Source: CAZAQK01 sp964535825 (GTDB taxonomy: Bacteria; Pseudomonadota; Alphaproteobacteria; Rickettsiales; SXRF01). Taken from it: a DNA stretch of 64,000 nucleotides. Below the pieces are notes generated by a model that was given only the letters and a program-made list of their open reading frames with translations, ran no database searches and had not been told where the DNA came from. Location of the stretch: assembly GCA_964535825.1 (NCBI GenBank), contig CAZHUC010000005.1:112000-175999 (forward strand). Reading direction: 5' to 3'. Of this stretch, positions 45,701 to 56,659 are shown one piece after another. The translations under genes were made by a program, and so were the position numbers. Numbering within the stretch: the stretch's first letter is position 1; every line of letters starts with the position of its first letter.

Positions 45701-46910
45701 CCATGCGCTTTGCCGCTTTGATGGTAGTTGCGATCGCATAGAGTTCAAGTTTCGCGTAGATGAATGGCTTGAACAGTTCGAGTGCCATTTTTTTTGGCAG
45801 GCCGCACTGGTGCAGTTTCAGTTCCGGACCAACTACGATCACCGAACGGCCAGAGTAGTCAACGCGTTTGCCGAGAAGGTTCTGACGGAAACGCCCCTGC
45901 TTACCTTTGAGCATATCAGACAGTGATTTCAGCGGACGCTTGTTAGCACCGGTGATCACACGGCCACGGCGGCCATTGTCGAACAGCGCATCCACCGCTT
46001 CCTGCAACATACGTTTTTCGTTACGCACGATGATATCAGGCGCGCGCAATTCAAGCAGGCGCTTCAGGCGGTTGTTACGGTTAATAACGCGACGATAGAG
46101 ATCGTTCAGGTCAGAGGTCGCAAAACGGCCACCATCCAGTGGAACGAGCGGACGCAGTTCAGGCGGGATCACCGGAACAACATCCAGGATCATCCATTCT
46201 GGCTTGTTGTTCGATTCAACGAACGCTTCAACCAGCTTCAGGCGTTTTACCAGTTTCTTGCGCTTCGCTTCAGAAGTGGTTTCACCCAGCTCCACGCGCA
46301 GTGTTTCTTTAAGTTTTCCGATATCGAGCGCATTAAGCAATGTCTTAATGGCTTCTGCACCGATCTGGGCAGTGAACGTACCATCGCCATACTTATCCTG
46401 CGCATCGTAATATTGTTCTTCAGAGAGAAGTTCACCCAGCGAGAACGGGGTAAGACCCGGCTCAACCACGCAGTATGATTCGAAATAAAGGATCTTTTCC
46501 AGATCTTTCAGCGTCATATCAAGCAGTGTGCCGATACGGCTTGGTAGCGACTTCAAGAACCAGATATGCGCCACAGGAGAAGCGAGTTCAATGTGGCCCA
46601 TGCGTTCACGGCGAACTTTAGAGGTGGTTACTTCCACACCGCATTTTTCGCACACGATACCGCGATATTTCATGCGTTTGTATTTACCGCAAAGACATTC
46701 GTAATCCTTGATAGGGCCAAAGATGCGCGCGCAGAACAGACCATCGCGTTCTGGTTTGAACGTACGATAGTTGATGGTTTCTGGCTTCTTCACTTCGCCG
46801 AAAGACCAGCTGCGGATCTTTTCAGGTGAGGCAATCGAGATTTTGATCTCATCGAATTGCTTGGTAGCGGCCGCCTGATTACCAAAGAAACTCATTACTT
46901 CATTTGCCAT
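42726..46910 (-). CDS. rpoC: DNA-directed RNA polymerase subunit beta'
   Basis: The 1394-residue catalytic subunit. It has the N-terminal zinc finger (CLCGKYKRMKYRGIVCEKCG), the Mg2+ motif NADFDGDQMAVH, the second zinc site (CESKGGVCAHCYGRDL) and the trigger-loop region QSIGEPGTQLTMRTFH. The start is the ATG at 46910 with GGAG SD (MANEVMSFF); the frame is open further upstream into the intergenic repeat but without support. Confidence 0.99.
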   Translation of the reverse strand: MANEVMSFFGNQAAATKQFDEIKISIASPEKIRSWSFGEVKKPETINYRTFKPERDGLFCARIFGPIKDYECLCGKYKRMKYRGIVCEKCGVEVTTSKVRRERMGHIELASPVAHIWFLKSLPSRIGTLLDMTLKDLEKILYFESYCVVEPGLTPFSLGELLSEEQYYDAQDKYGDGTFTAQIGAEAIKTLLNALDIGKLKETLRVELGETTSEAKRKKLVKRLKLVEAFVESNNKPEWMILDVVPVIPPELRPLVPLDGGRFATSDLNDLYRRVINRNNRLKRLLELRAPDIIVRNEKRMLQEAVDALFDNGRRGRVITGANKRPLKSLSDMLKGKQGRFRQNLLGKRVDYSGRSVIVVGPELKLHQCGLPKKMALELFKPFIYAKLELYAIATTIKAAKRMVEAERPEVWDILEEVIREHPVLLNRAPTLHRLGIQAFEPVLVEGKAIQLHPLVCTAFNADFDGDQMAVHVPLSIEAQLEARVLMMSTNNILSPANGKPIIVPSQDIVLGLYYISLESDGEVGEGMVFTGIPEMLHALETKQVTLHSKIKCRYEAVDENGQKIMQVVSSTPGRMLISEILPKHVKLPFSVVNKLMTKKEVSNLIYEVYRHCGQKETVIFADRLMALGFGQAAKAGISFGKDDMIVPATKEKHISHTFGEVKQFERQYADGLITLGEKYNKVIDAWSKCSEVVADDMMKEISSVGTSKDGKKKAKAINSIYMMAHSGARGSTAQIKQLAGMRGLMAKPSGEIIETPIISNFKEGLSVLEYFNSSHGARKGLADTALKTANSGYLTRRLVDVAQDCIVVERDCGTTRGVVVKAVIEGGDIIVALADQILGRVSSRDVHHPVGDSVIVAAGQLIDEVIVDKIDEAGIEAVMVRSVLTCESKGGVCAHCYGRDLARGTEVNLGEAVGVIAAQSIGEPGTQLTMRTFHIGGAAQRGAETSSVESSHDATLTLSNKNIVTDSKGRLVVMSRTCEIVLRDENNRERARFKVPYGARLLAKENEKVKKGQKLADWDPFTLPIITERNGFAHYRDLVEGVSLREVLDESTGISSKAVTDWRQQTRGADLKPRIALRDKKGEIITLANGLEARYFLPVGAILSVTDGQEVHAGDVLARIPRESSKTHDITGGLPRVAELFEARKPKDHAIISEIEGVIEFGKDYKNKRRVIVRPKEADSEGVEYMIPKGKHITVQEGDYVQKGDLLMDGNPVPHDILKVMGVEALARYMVKEVQQVYRLQGVTINDKHIEVIVRQMLQKVEIDAPGETTFLSGEQVDFTEFEQVNSKALAENYKPATASPVLQGITKASLQTHSFISAASFQETTRVLTEAAVSGKVDQLSGLKENVIVGRLIPAGTGATVMRMRKVAHTREKEVEAQVTNDNPDLLAPTGS

Positions 46911-46962
46911 TTTTCTTCTCCATAATGCCCTGTTTATGCAGGGATCTTTATTATCTGTTGCA

Positions 46963-46988
46963 CTAGATCCCCGCACGAGGCGGGGATC
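46963..46988. repeat. Partial copy of the palindromic repeat between rpoB and rpoC
   Basis: CTA followed by a perfect 9-bp stem, GATCCCCGC (46966-46974) with GCGGGGATC (46980-46988). It matches one hairpin and the CTAGATCCCCGC edge of the 38819-38903 element. It lies 4 bp after the rpoB stop. Confidence 0.65.
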
Positions 46989-46992
46989 AGTA

Positions 46993-51120
<4,128 letters not shown>

Positions 51121-51229
51121 AAGAACCTTTAGGTCTCTGTGACCAGCAGCCAGTGGCCGCATGGTCGGTTATTCTTATTATTTACGGACACCGGCTACAC
51201 CCGCTGACCGCATATTTACAAACGCCAAA

Positions 51230-51257
51230 ACCGGAGCACCGCACGCGGTACTCCGGT
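51230..51257 (-). terminator. Attenuator/terminator between rplL and rpoB
   Basis: Read on the minus strand: ACCGGAG and CTCCGGT arms around an inner ACCGC/GCGGT pairing, followed by TTTT. It sits in the 157-bp rplL-rpoB gap, as the known attenuator does in E. coli, and would lower rpoBC relative to ribosomal proteins. Confidence 0.7.
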
Positions 51258-51277
51258 ATTATGACTATGCTGAGTGG

Positions 51278-51661
51278 CTACTTAATTTCAACGGTAGCGC
51301 CAGCTTCCACGAGAGATTTCTTGATTTTCTCAGCGGTTTCCTTGTTGACGCCTTCTTTAACAGCTTTAGGTGCGCCTTCAACGAGGTCTTTGGCTTCTTT
51401 CAAGCCAAGGCCGGTCGCTTCGCGAACAACTTTAATTACACCGATCTTCTTATCAGCAGGTGCGCTGGCAAGAATCACGTTGAATTCAGTTTTTTCTTCA
51501 GCAGGTGCAGCACCGGCAGCAGCGCCACCAGCAGCAGCTACAGCTACGGGAGCAGCAGCAGACACACCCCATTTTTCTTCAAGCATCTTAGAAAGCTCAG
51601 CAGCTTCCAAAACAGTCAACGCTGACAGCTGGTCAACGATTTGAGCAAGATTAGCAGACAT
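51278..51661 (-). CDS. rplL: 50S ribosomal protein L7/L12
   Basis: The multi-copy stalk protein that recruits translation factors. The 127 residues comprise the N-terminal dimerisation helix pair, an Ala/Gly-rich hinge (residues about 36-54) and the C-terminal factor-binding domain with KIGVIKVVREATGLGLKEAK and the end KKSLVEAGATVEIK. It follows rplJ by 85 bp. Confidence 0.98.
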   Translation of the reverse strand: MSANLAQIVDQLSALTVLEAAELSKMLEEKWGVSAAAPVAVAAAGGAAAGAAPAEEKTEFNVILASAPADKKIGVIKVVREATGLGLKEAKDLVEGAPKAVKEGVNKETAEKIKKSLVEAGATVEIK

Positions 51662-51746
51662 TGTACAACTCCTAATTATTAATCAAAAAAATTTACTTAT
51701 TACCCGAGAACCCTGCCTTGCATCGGGGCAGTGCTCCTACCCCTTC

Positions 51747-52259
51747 TCATCCTTCTTTTGAAGCCTTGGCAGCTACCACACGGGCGACTTGACCTCCCGG
51801 TGCCTGCAGCACGCAAGCGATGCGCGTAGCAGGAGTTTTCAACATGCCAACGATCTTGGCACGCAGCTCGTTGAGTGAAGGCAGTTTAGCCAGCGACTCA
51901 ATAGCTTTAACATCAAGTTTCTGTTCGCCGTATGCGCCACCGATGATCACCAAGCGATCATTCTTCTTGGCAAAATCAACGAGGCCTTTAGCTACAGAGA
52001 CAGGATCTTTAGATGTTGCGATCGCAGAAGGACCTTTGAAGAGATCAGAGATAGCTTCAAACGTAGTGTCCTTAGCGGCAATTTTTGTCAGGCGGTTCTT
52101 GGTTACTTTGAACTCTGCACCTGCTTCACGCATTGTTCTGCGTAAATCAGACATTTCAGCAACCGTAAGGCCTTTATTGTGAACGACCAGCGCAATGCCT
52201 GCATCTTTGAAGCGAGCATTGGTGGTTTCGATCTGAGCTTGTTTTTCTGCGCGGTTCAT
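51747..52259 (-). CDS. rplJ: 50S ribosomal protein L10
   Basis: The stalk base that anchors L7/L12 dimers on 23S rRNA. The 170-residue protein has the family start NRAEKQAQIETTNARFKDA, VVHNKGLTVAEMSDLRR and KVTKNRLTKIA. The C-terminal helix ends VARVVAAKASKEG. Only 10 bp separate it from rplA, so the long L10 leader known from enterics is absent. Confidence 0.98.
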   Translation of the reverse strand: MNRAEKQAQIETTNARFKDAGIALVVHNKGLTVAEMSDLRRTMREAGAEFKVTKNRLTKIAAKDTTFEAISDLFKGPSAIATSKDPVSVAKGLVDFAKKNDRLVIIGGAYGEQKLDVKAIESLAKLPSLNELRAKIVGMLKTPATRIACVLQAPGGQVARVVAAKASKEG

Positions 52260-52269
52260 GACGTTCTCC

Positions 52270-52968
52270 TTACGCTGCCATCAGATCATTGACGTCAACT
52301 TTAACGCCCAGACCCATGGTGGACGACAAGCCCACTTTTTTAATGTAGTTACCTTTTGATGCAGAAGGCTTCGCCTTCACTACTGCGTCAACGAATGCTT
52401 TCACGTTCGCAAGCAATGCATCTTCAGTGAAGCTGGCTTTGCCGATACCGGCGTGAATGATGCCCGCTTTATCGATACGGAATTCAACCTGGCCAGCCTT
52501 CGCTGCTTTTACAGCATCAGCCACGTTCGGGGTCACCGTGCCAAGCTTTGGATTTGGCATCAGGCCTTTTGGACCAAGCACCTTACCGAGCTTACCAACG
52601 ATACCCATCATGTCAGGTGATGCGATCAGACGATCGAAATCGGTGAAGCCACCGTTGATCTTTTCATACAGATCTTCAGCACCTACGAAATCAGCGCCAG
52701 CCTTCTGCGCATCAGCCGCTTTATCGCCACGGGCGAATACTGCAACCTTAATGCTCTTGCCTGTGCCGTTCGGCATAGATACCATGCCGCGAACGGCCTG
52801 ATCTGACTGTGCTGCATCAACACCGAGATTCATTACGATATCGATGGTTTCATCGAATTTCTTTACGGCTGTACCCTTAACCAGCTTTACTGCTTCCTTG
52901 AGCGGGTAACGCTTGGTGGTATCAACCTTAGCAAGAATTGCTTTTCTCTTTTTTGCGATACGTGGCAT
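52270..52968 (-). CDS. rplA: 50S ribosomal protein L1
   Basis: L1 stalk protein of 232 residues that assists E-site tRNA release. Family blocks are YPLKEAVKLVKGTAVKKFDE, GTGKSIKVAVFARGDKA, LGKVLGPKGLMPNPKLGTVT and EFRIDKAGIIHAGIGKASF. Its ATG overlaps the rplK stop by one base (TAATG). Confidence 0.98.
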   Translation of the reverse strand: MPRIAKKRKAILAKVDTTKRYPLKEAVKLVKGTAVKKFDETIDIVMNLGVDAAQSDQAVRGMVSMPNGTGKSIKVAVFARGDKAADAQKAGADFVGAEDLYEKINGGFTDFDRLIASPDMMGIVGKLGKVLGPKGLMPNPKLGTVTPNVADAVKAAKAGQVEFRIDKAGIIHAGIGKASFTEDALLANVKAFVDAVVKAKPSASKGNYIKKVGLSSTMGLGVKVDVNDLMAA

Positions 52969-53408
52969 TATGCTGCATCCTCTATAACTTCAAGGCCCAT
53001 TGACTGAGCAGAACCACGGATCATGCGTGCCGCTGCCTCAACATCGTGAGCGTTTAAATCCTGCATTTTCAGCTTAGCGATCTCACGAATCTGGTTCATG
53101 GTGATCTTACCAGCCTTCGCACCTTTGCCCGGGGTCTGTGAACCAGACTGGATCTTAGCTGCCTTCTTCAGGAAGAAAGAAACCGGCGGGGTTTTGGTGA
53201 TAAAAGTGAATGTGCGATCCTGATACGCGGTGATAATCACAGGAATTGGAGCGCCTGGCTCCATTTTCTGGGTCGCTGCGTTGAACGCTTTGCAGAATTC
53301 CATAATATTCAGGCCGCGCTGACCGAGAGCAGGACCTACTGGTGGAGATGGGTTCGCTTTACCAGCTGGAATTTCCAGCTTAACGTAACCGACAATTTTC
53401 TTTGCCAT
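52968..53408 (-). CDS. rplK: 50S ribosomal protein L11
   Basis: L11 of 146 residues, part of the GTPase-associated centre. Conserved blocks: VKLEIPAGKANPSPPVGPAL, GQRGLNIMEFCKAFNA, PPVSFFLKKAA and the end RIIRGSAQSMGLEV-like stretch (MIRGSAQSMGLEV here). It has its own predicted promoter in the nusG-rplK gap. Confidence 0.98.
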   Translation of the reverse strand: MAKKIVGYVKLEIPAGKANPSPPVGPALGQRGLNIMEFCKAFNAATQKMEPGAPIPVIITAYQDRTFTFITKTPPVSFFLKKAAKIQSGSQTPGKGAKAGKITMNQIREIAKLKMQDLNAHDVEAAARMIRGSAQSMGLEVIEDAA

Positions 53409-53508
53409 TGTATAACTCTTTCGTAAGTGGTGTTAACGCCCGCATCACGCCAGTTTCCCAGCGGCACGAACTCCCATAAACTTCGCCCCTTTATGCAAGG
53501 GAGGCGGA

Positions 53509-53537
53509 TTTATAGGCGGTAATTTCAGTGATTGCAA
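53509..53537 (-). promoter_or_regulatory. Predicted sigma70 promoter of rplKAJL-rpoBC
   Basis: On the minus strand TTGCAA (53532-53537) and TATAAA (53509-53514) are exactly 17 bp apart, about 100 bp before rplK. This is the best promoter match in the window. Confidence 0.7.
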
Positions 53538-53550
53538 GGATAAAAAACGC

Positions 53551-54090
53551 TTACGCGACTTTTTCTACCTGGCTGTATTCGAGATCCACAGGTGTTGGGC
53601 GGCCGAAGATCGATACAGATACCTTAACACGTTGTTTTTCCTCATCAACACCCTCGATAAGGCCGGTAAAGGTATCGAATGGACCGTCGATGATCTTAAC
53701 ATTTTCACCCACTTCGAAGTGAATGGTCGATTTTGGATGATCGATACCCTCACGCACCTGGGCAAAAATGGATTCTGCTTCTTTTTCTGTGATGGGAACG
53801 GGTTTGCCTTTGCCGCCGCCACCAAGGAAACCTGTTACTTTTGCAGTATTCTTCACCATATGCCATGTGGCATCGGTAAGTGCCATCTTCACCATGACAT
53901 AGCCCGGGAAGAACTTGCGTTCTGCCTGTACTTTCTTGCCACGGCGCACTTCGGTCACCTCTTCAACAGGCACGACCACTTCCTCGATGAGGGTGGTGAG
54001 GTTCTTCTGCACAGCCTGCTCTTTAATGGATTGCGCTACTTTTTTCTCAAAGCCTGAATGTGCCTGAACAATATACCAACGGGCGTTCAT
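53551..54090 (-). CDS. nusG: Transcription termination/antitermination factor NusG
   Basis: The 179-residue NusG binds the RNA polymerase clamp and links it to Rho or the ribosome. It has the N-terminal WYIVQAHSGFEKKVAQSI, VEEVTEVRRGKKVQAERKFF, PGYVMVKM and a C-terminal KOW domain (EVGENVKIIDGPFDTFTGLI). The ATG at 54090 with GGAG SD is chosen; the frame extends upstream without support. It lies 11 bp after secE. Confidence 0.97.
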   Translation of the reverse strand: MNARWYIVQAHSGFEKKVAQSIKEQAVQKNLTTLIEEVVVPVEEVTEVRRGKKVQAERKFFPGYVMVKMALTDATWHMVKNTAKVTGFLGGGGKGKPVPITEKEAESIFAQVREGIDHPKSTIHFEVGENVKIIDGPFDTFTGLIEGVDEEKQRVKVSVSIFGRPTPVDLEYSQVEKVA

Positions 54091-54101
54091 CTTATAACTC
54101 C

Positions 54102-54293
54102 TTAAATACCAATTATCATCCGCACCAGCGTGCCGATGAACCAATCCACAAACACAAAGAACGTTGCGGCTACAGCAACCAGCGCCAGCACCATAAGCGT
54201 GGAAACCGTAGTTTCCTTGCGTGTTGGCCAGGTCACTTTATTCATTTCCTGCCGCACTTCGCGGATAAATTTCGCCGGGTTCAAACTTGCCAT
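54102..54293 (-). CDS. secE: Preprotein translocase subunit SecE
   Basis: The 63-residue single-span form of SecE, clamp of the SecYEG channel. It has FIREVRQEMNKVTWPTRKET, the conserved amphipathic helix, followed by one membrane segment of about 22 residues. The ATG at 54293 is taken; an in-frame GTG lies 9 bases upstream. Its usual upstream neighbours, trnW and tuf, are now separated from each other by the integrated element. Confidence 0.95.
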   Translation of the reverse strand: MASLNPAKFIREVRQEMNKVTWPTRKETTVSTLMVLALVAVAATFFVFVDWFIGTLVRMIIGI

Positions 54294-54374
54294 ATGTCTC
54301 ACATTCTTTGGGGGGAAGCCAGTGCTTATAGCGCAAAAAACGGCGAATGCAAGGGGATTCGCAACTTTATGAAA

Positions 54375-54450
54375 TGGCAGGGGCGACAGGGTTCGAACCT
54401 GCGACCTGCGGTTTTGGAGACCGCCGCTCTACCAGCTGAGCTACACCCCT
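54375..54450 (-). tRNA. tRNA-Trp (anticodon CCA), target of the integrated element
   Basis: A 76-nt cloverleaf on the minus strand: AGGGGTG pairs with CGCCCCT, anticodon loop CTCCAAA gives CCA, T-loop TTCGAAC, and CCA is encoded. Bases from the anticodon loop to the 5' end are repeated exactly at 63851-63888, so the 5' half of this intact copy comes from the element. Confidence 0.98.
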
Positions 54451-54451
54451 A
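54413..54451. repeat. Element boundary repeat, left (inside tRNA-Trp)
   Basis: 39 bp identical to 63851-63889, from the anticodon loop through the 5' end of tRNA-Trp plus one base. It is the attachment-site core at the secE side. Confidence 0.9.
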
Positions 54452-54503
54452 TATATTTGAATAATAACAATCTGCCCGATGGCTAATATCCAAAATCCTT
54501 CAC

Positions 54504-54526
54504 TTGCTATCGAAATTGCTACCGAA
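54504..54526. repeat. Arm-type repeat pair, left end
   Basis: TTGCTATCGAA (54504-54514) and TTGCTACCGAA (54516-54526) repeat with a 12-bp period and overlap the integrase stop codon. A matching pair at 63712-63734 near the right end, in the same orientation, suggests integrase arm sites. Confidence 0.6.
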
Positions 54527-55706
54527 TTTCAGGAATGTCAGTAGCGGTGGCGTTTATAGCAGAACGGAATACGTTGTCTAGTTTAGATGCCGCATCGTTC
54601 TGCATATTTTCCGTGACGTGACTGTAAATGTCCAGCGTAACCGTGACGCTACTATGCCCCAGCCGCTCCTGTGCCACCTTTGGATGCACACCAGACAGTA
54701 AAAGCTGCGTAGCGTGAGAATGGCGCAGATCGTGGAAGCGTATCCGGGGAAACCCCTTCATATTTTTAATGAACCTGACAAACCCAAAGGTCAGGCTATC
54801 GGGCATCATGGGTTTCCCGTCCTGACGGGCACATATCAAAGTATCACCGGACTGTGCAACGCCGAGTTTCAATAATTCCTCCGCCTGCTGCGCCTTAAGC
54901 CGCCGTAATTCCTCTATGGCAAAGGTCGGCAGGGTAATAACCCGCGTCTTATCTGTCTTGGGGGCTTTGAATCGTATACCTTTTTTTGTCTGTTCGATGC
55001 TTTCAACAACACGCGCACTGGCTTTATCCAAATCAAGATTCTTCCAGCGCAAAGCTAAAATCTCCCCTCGCCGCATCCCTGTGGCAAGCGCCATCAACAC
55101 CGGCCAATAAAGACGGCTGGTTTTTATGGCGGCTAATAGCTTTGCCGATTCTTCCGCCGTCAGCGTTTTCATTTCAACCCGCGCAGGCTTAGGTGATTTT
55201 ACACCGTCAGCTGGATTGCGGACAAGCAGTTGAAGCTGCACGGCACATTTAAGTGCTGATTTAAGAATACGGTGAATGTGTAGGCGTGAACGCGGCGACA
55301 ATCCGCCTTCTTTTTTATCGCGCCGTCCACCAGATTCCCAATCAATATAAGCCTTTTGGATATGAATAGGCATAAGTTTGGCAAGTTTATGATTACCCAG
55401 CGCCGGATTGATAAAGCCGGTAACGATTTCTTCGTAACGCTCATGTGACTTCGGGGTAACGCGCCCTTTCACCGAATCCAACCATTGTTGCATATATCCG
55501 CGCACAGTGATGTTACTAGGCTCAACATAGTCGCCTGTGTCTAATCCGCGCAAATGTTTCCGCAGCTCTTTTTCTGCATCCTTCCGGCTGCCGCGCACAG
55601 TCATTGTCTCAGTACGGCGCTTGCCCGTTGTCGGATCGGGCGACAATGTATAGCGGATTTCAAAAGAACCGGGAGAGCGTTCACGGATACATCCGGTGCG
55701 GCGCAT
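54519..55706 (-). CDS. int: Tyrosine recombinase/phage integrase
   Basis: A 395-residue site-specific recombinase. The N-terminal arm-binding domain (residues 1-60) has IRERSPGSFEIRYTLSPDPT; a SAM-like core-binding domain follows (residues about 65-165). The catalytic domain has the Arg in ATGMRRGEILALRW, HDLRH (H-x-x-R), LGHSS and the nucleophile Tyr in LDIYSHV. It is transcribed toward tRNA-Trp. The SD AAAGGAG is strong. It is the last gene of a leftward pair with the 213-residue gene. Confidence 0.96.
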   Translation of the reverse strand: MRRTGCIRERSPGSFEIRYTLSPDPTTGKRRTETMTVRGSRKDAEKELRKHLRGLDTGDYVEPSNITVRGYMQQWLDSVKGRVTPKSHERYEEIVTGFINPALGNHKLAKLMPIHIQKAYIDWESGGRRDKKEGGLSPRSRLHIHRILKSALKCAVQLQLLVRNPADGVKSPKPARVEMKTLTAEESAKLLAAIKTSRLYWPVLMALATGMRRGEILALRWKNLDLDKASARVVESIEQTKKGIRFKAPKTDKTRVITLPTFAIEELRRLKAQQAEELLKLGVAQSGDTLICARQDGKPMMPDSLTFGFVRFIKNMKGFPRIRFHDLRHSHATQLLLSGVHPKVAQERLGHSSVTVTLDIYSHVTENMQNDAASKLDNVFRSAINATATDIPEIR

Positions 55707-55708
55707 GG

Positions 55709-56350
55709 CTATTTTCTCCTTTTAATTTGGGCGGGTTCTTTTTGGGTTTGCCTCTGACTATTAAAGGCAATGCGGTGTTGATCAGAGCAGAATTTTGCGT
55801 CCAATCTGCGACCCGTGCCGGGGCCAGTCTCAAACAATGTATGACACAAACCACACTCCTGCACGGATGTACGGCCATCCGCTAAGAAATTTCCTAGCTG
55901 AAGCCATAAACCATTAAGCAGTGATTTGGGAGAAAGTATTAGGGTAGGGTTACCATCAAAATCGAAGGATAGTTTTGAATCCAGCCGAATTGACTGAATG
56001 TCCATGTTCCTGATGTTATTGCCCTTCAGTAGATGATTCATATCGCTGGCTGCCTGTAACATTTCTGAAACAGCGTCATAGCCAGCAGAGCCTATGAGAA
56101 GCCCATACTTGTCTATAAAATCCAACAAACCTTTGGGCGTTTTTTTTATATCTGCAAATTCTCTAAAAATAGGGCGGCCTTCATCGAGCGGGTGGTAGGG
56201 AATTAACTCTCCCCCATTGCCTTGGATACGTTCTGGCCGACCTGCTTCTCTACAAAGAATAGATGTGACACCTTTTTTAGAAAGCATTTCCGGGAGCAGG
56301 GTGTAGCCCTTGCTATCGCGATACCATATGAGTTCAATACGATGTTTCAT
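55709..56350 (-). CDS. Element protein with C-terminal zinc-finger-like motif
   Basis: A 213-residue protein of unknown function directly upstream of int (2 bp gap). The C-terminus has CGLCHTLFETGPGTGRR followed by AKFCSDQHRIAFNSQRQ, that is CxxC and CxxxH ligands in a CGNR-like zinc finger, and ends in a basic tail, suggesting nucleic-acid binding. Such genes recur next to integrases in alphaproteobacterial prophages. It shares a divergent control region with the excisionase-like gene. Confidence 0.65.
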   Translation of the reverse strand: MKHRIELIWYRDSKGYTLLPEMLSKKGVTSILCREAGRPERIQGNGGELIPYHPLDEGRPIFREFADIKKTPKGLLDFIDKYGLLIGSAGYDAVSEMLQAASDMNHLLKGNNIRNMDIQSIRLDSKLSFDFDGNPTLILSPKSLLNGLWLQLGNFLADGRTSVQECGLCHTLFETGPGTGRRLDAKFCSDQHRIAFNSQRQTQKEPAQIKRRK

Positions 56351-56356
56351 GTCTTC

Positions 56357-56404
56357 TATAACGGATAATTATGGATAATATGGATAATAAATTTATCCGT
56401 TATA
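56357..56404. promoter_or_regulatory. Operator between the int unit and the xis-rep unit
   Basis: A perfect 12-bp inverted repeat, TATAACGGATAA (56357-56368) / TTATCCGTTATA (56393-56404), encloses two further GGATAATA direct repeats. It lies in the 105-bp divergent region between the 213-residue gene and the excisionase-like gene. The RTAACG hexamer inside it recurs in the array at 57636-57861. Confidence 0.65.
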
Positions 56405-56455
56405 AGCTAGGATTGCAAGTGATATATTGAGCCTACCAATTTTTAGAGGGTCAAA

Positions 56456-56656
56456 ATGGAAACAACTCAACAGAAACTAACGCTTTCAGTGCCGGAAGCA
56501 GGACGCATTTATTACAACGCAGGGAAAAACGCCAGCTACGCGGCTGCCGCCCGGGGGGAAATCCCGGTAATTCGCATCGGGAAAAGACTACGTGTTCCTA
56601 TCGCAGCAATGGAACGCATCCTTGAAAACGCCGGTAAGCAAGTGTTGGGAGAATAG
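56456..56656 (+). CDS. Excisionase-like HTH DNA-binding protein
   Basis: A 66-residue MerR/excisionase-type helix-turn-helix protein: LSVPEAGRIYYNAGKNASYA, then AARGEIPVIRIGKRLRVPIA with the wing, and a final helix. Such proteins direct excision or control divergent promoters. It is the first gene of the rightward unit and 3 bp before the ATPase gene, so it is well placed to bind the operator at 56357-56404. Confidence 0.85.
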   Translation: METTQQKLTLSVPEAGRIYYNAGKNASYAAAARGEIPVIRIGKRLRVPIAAMERILENAGKQVLGE

Positions 56657-56659
56657 GCC

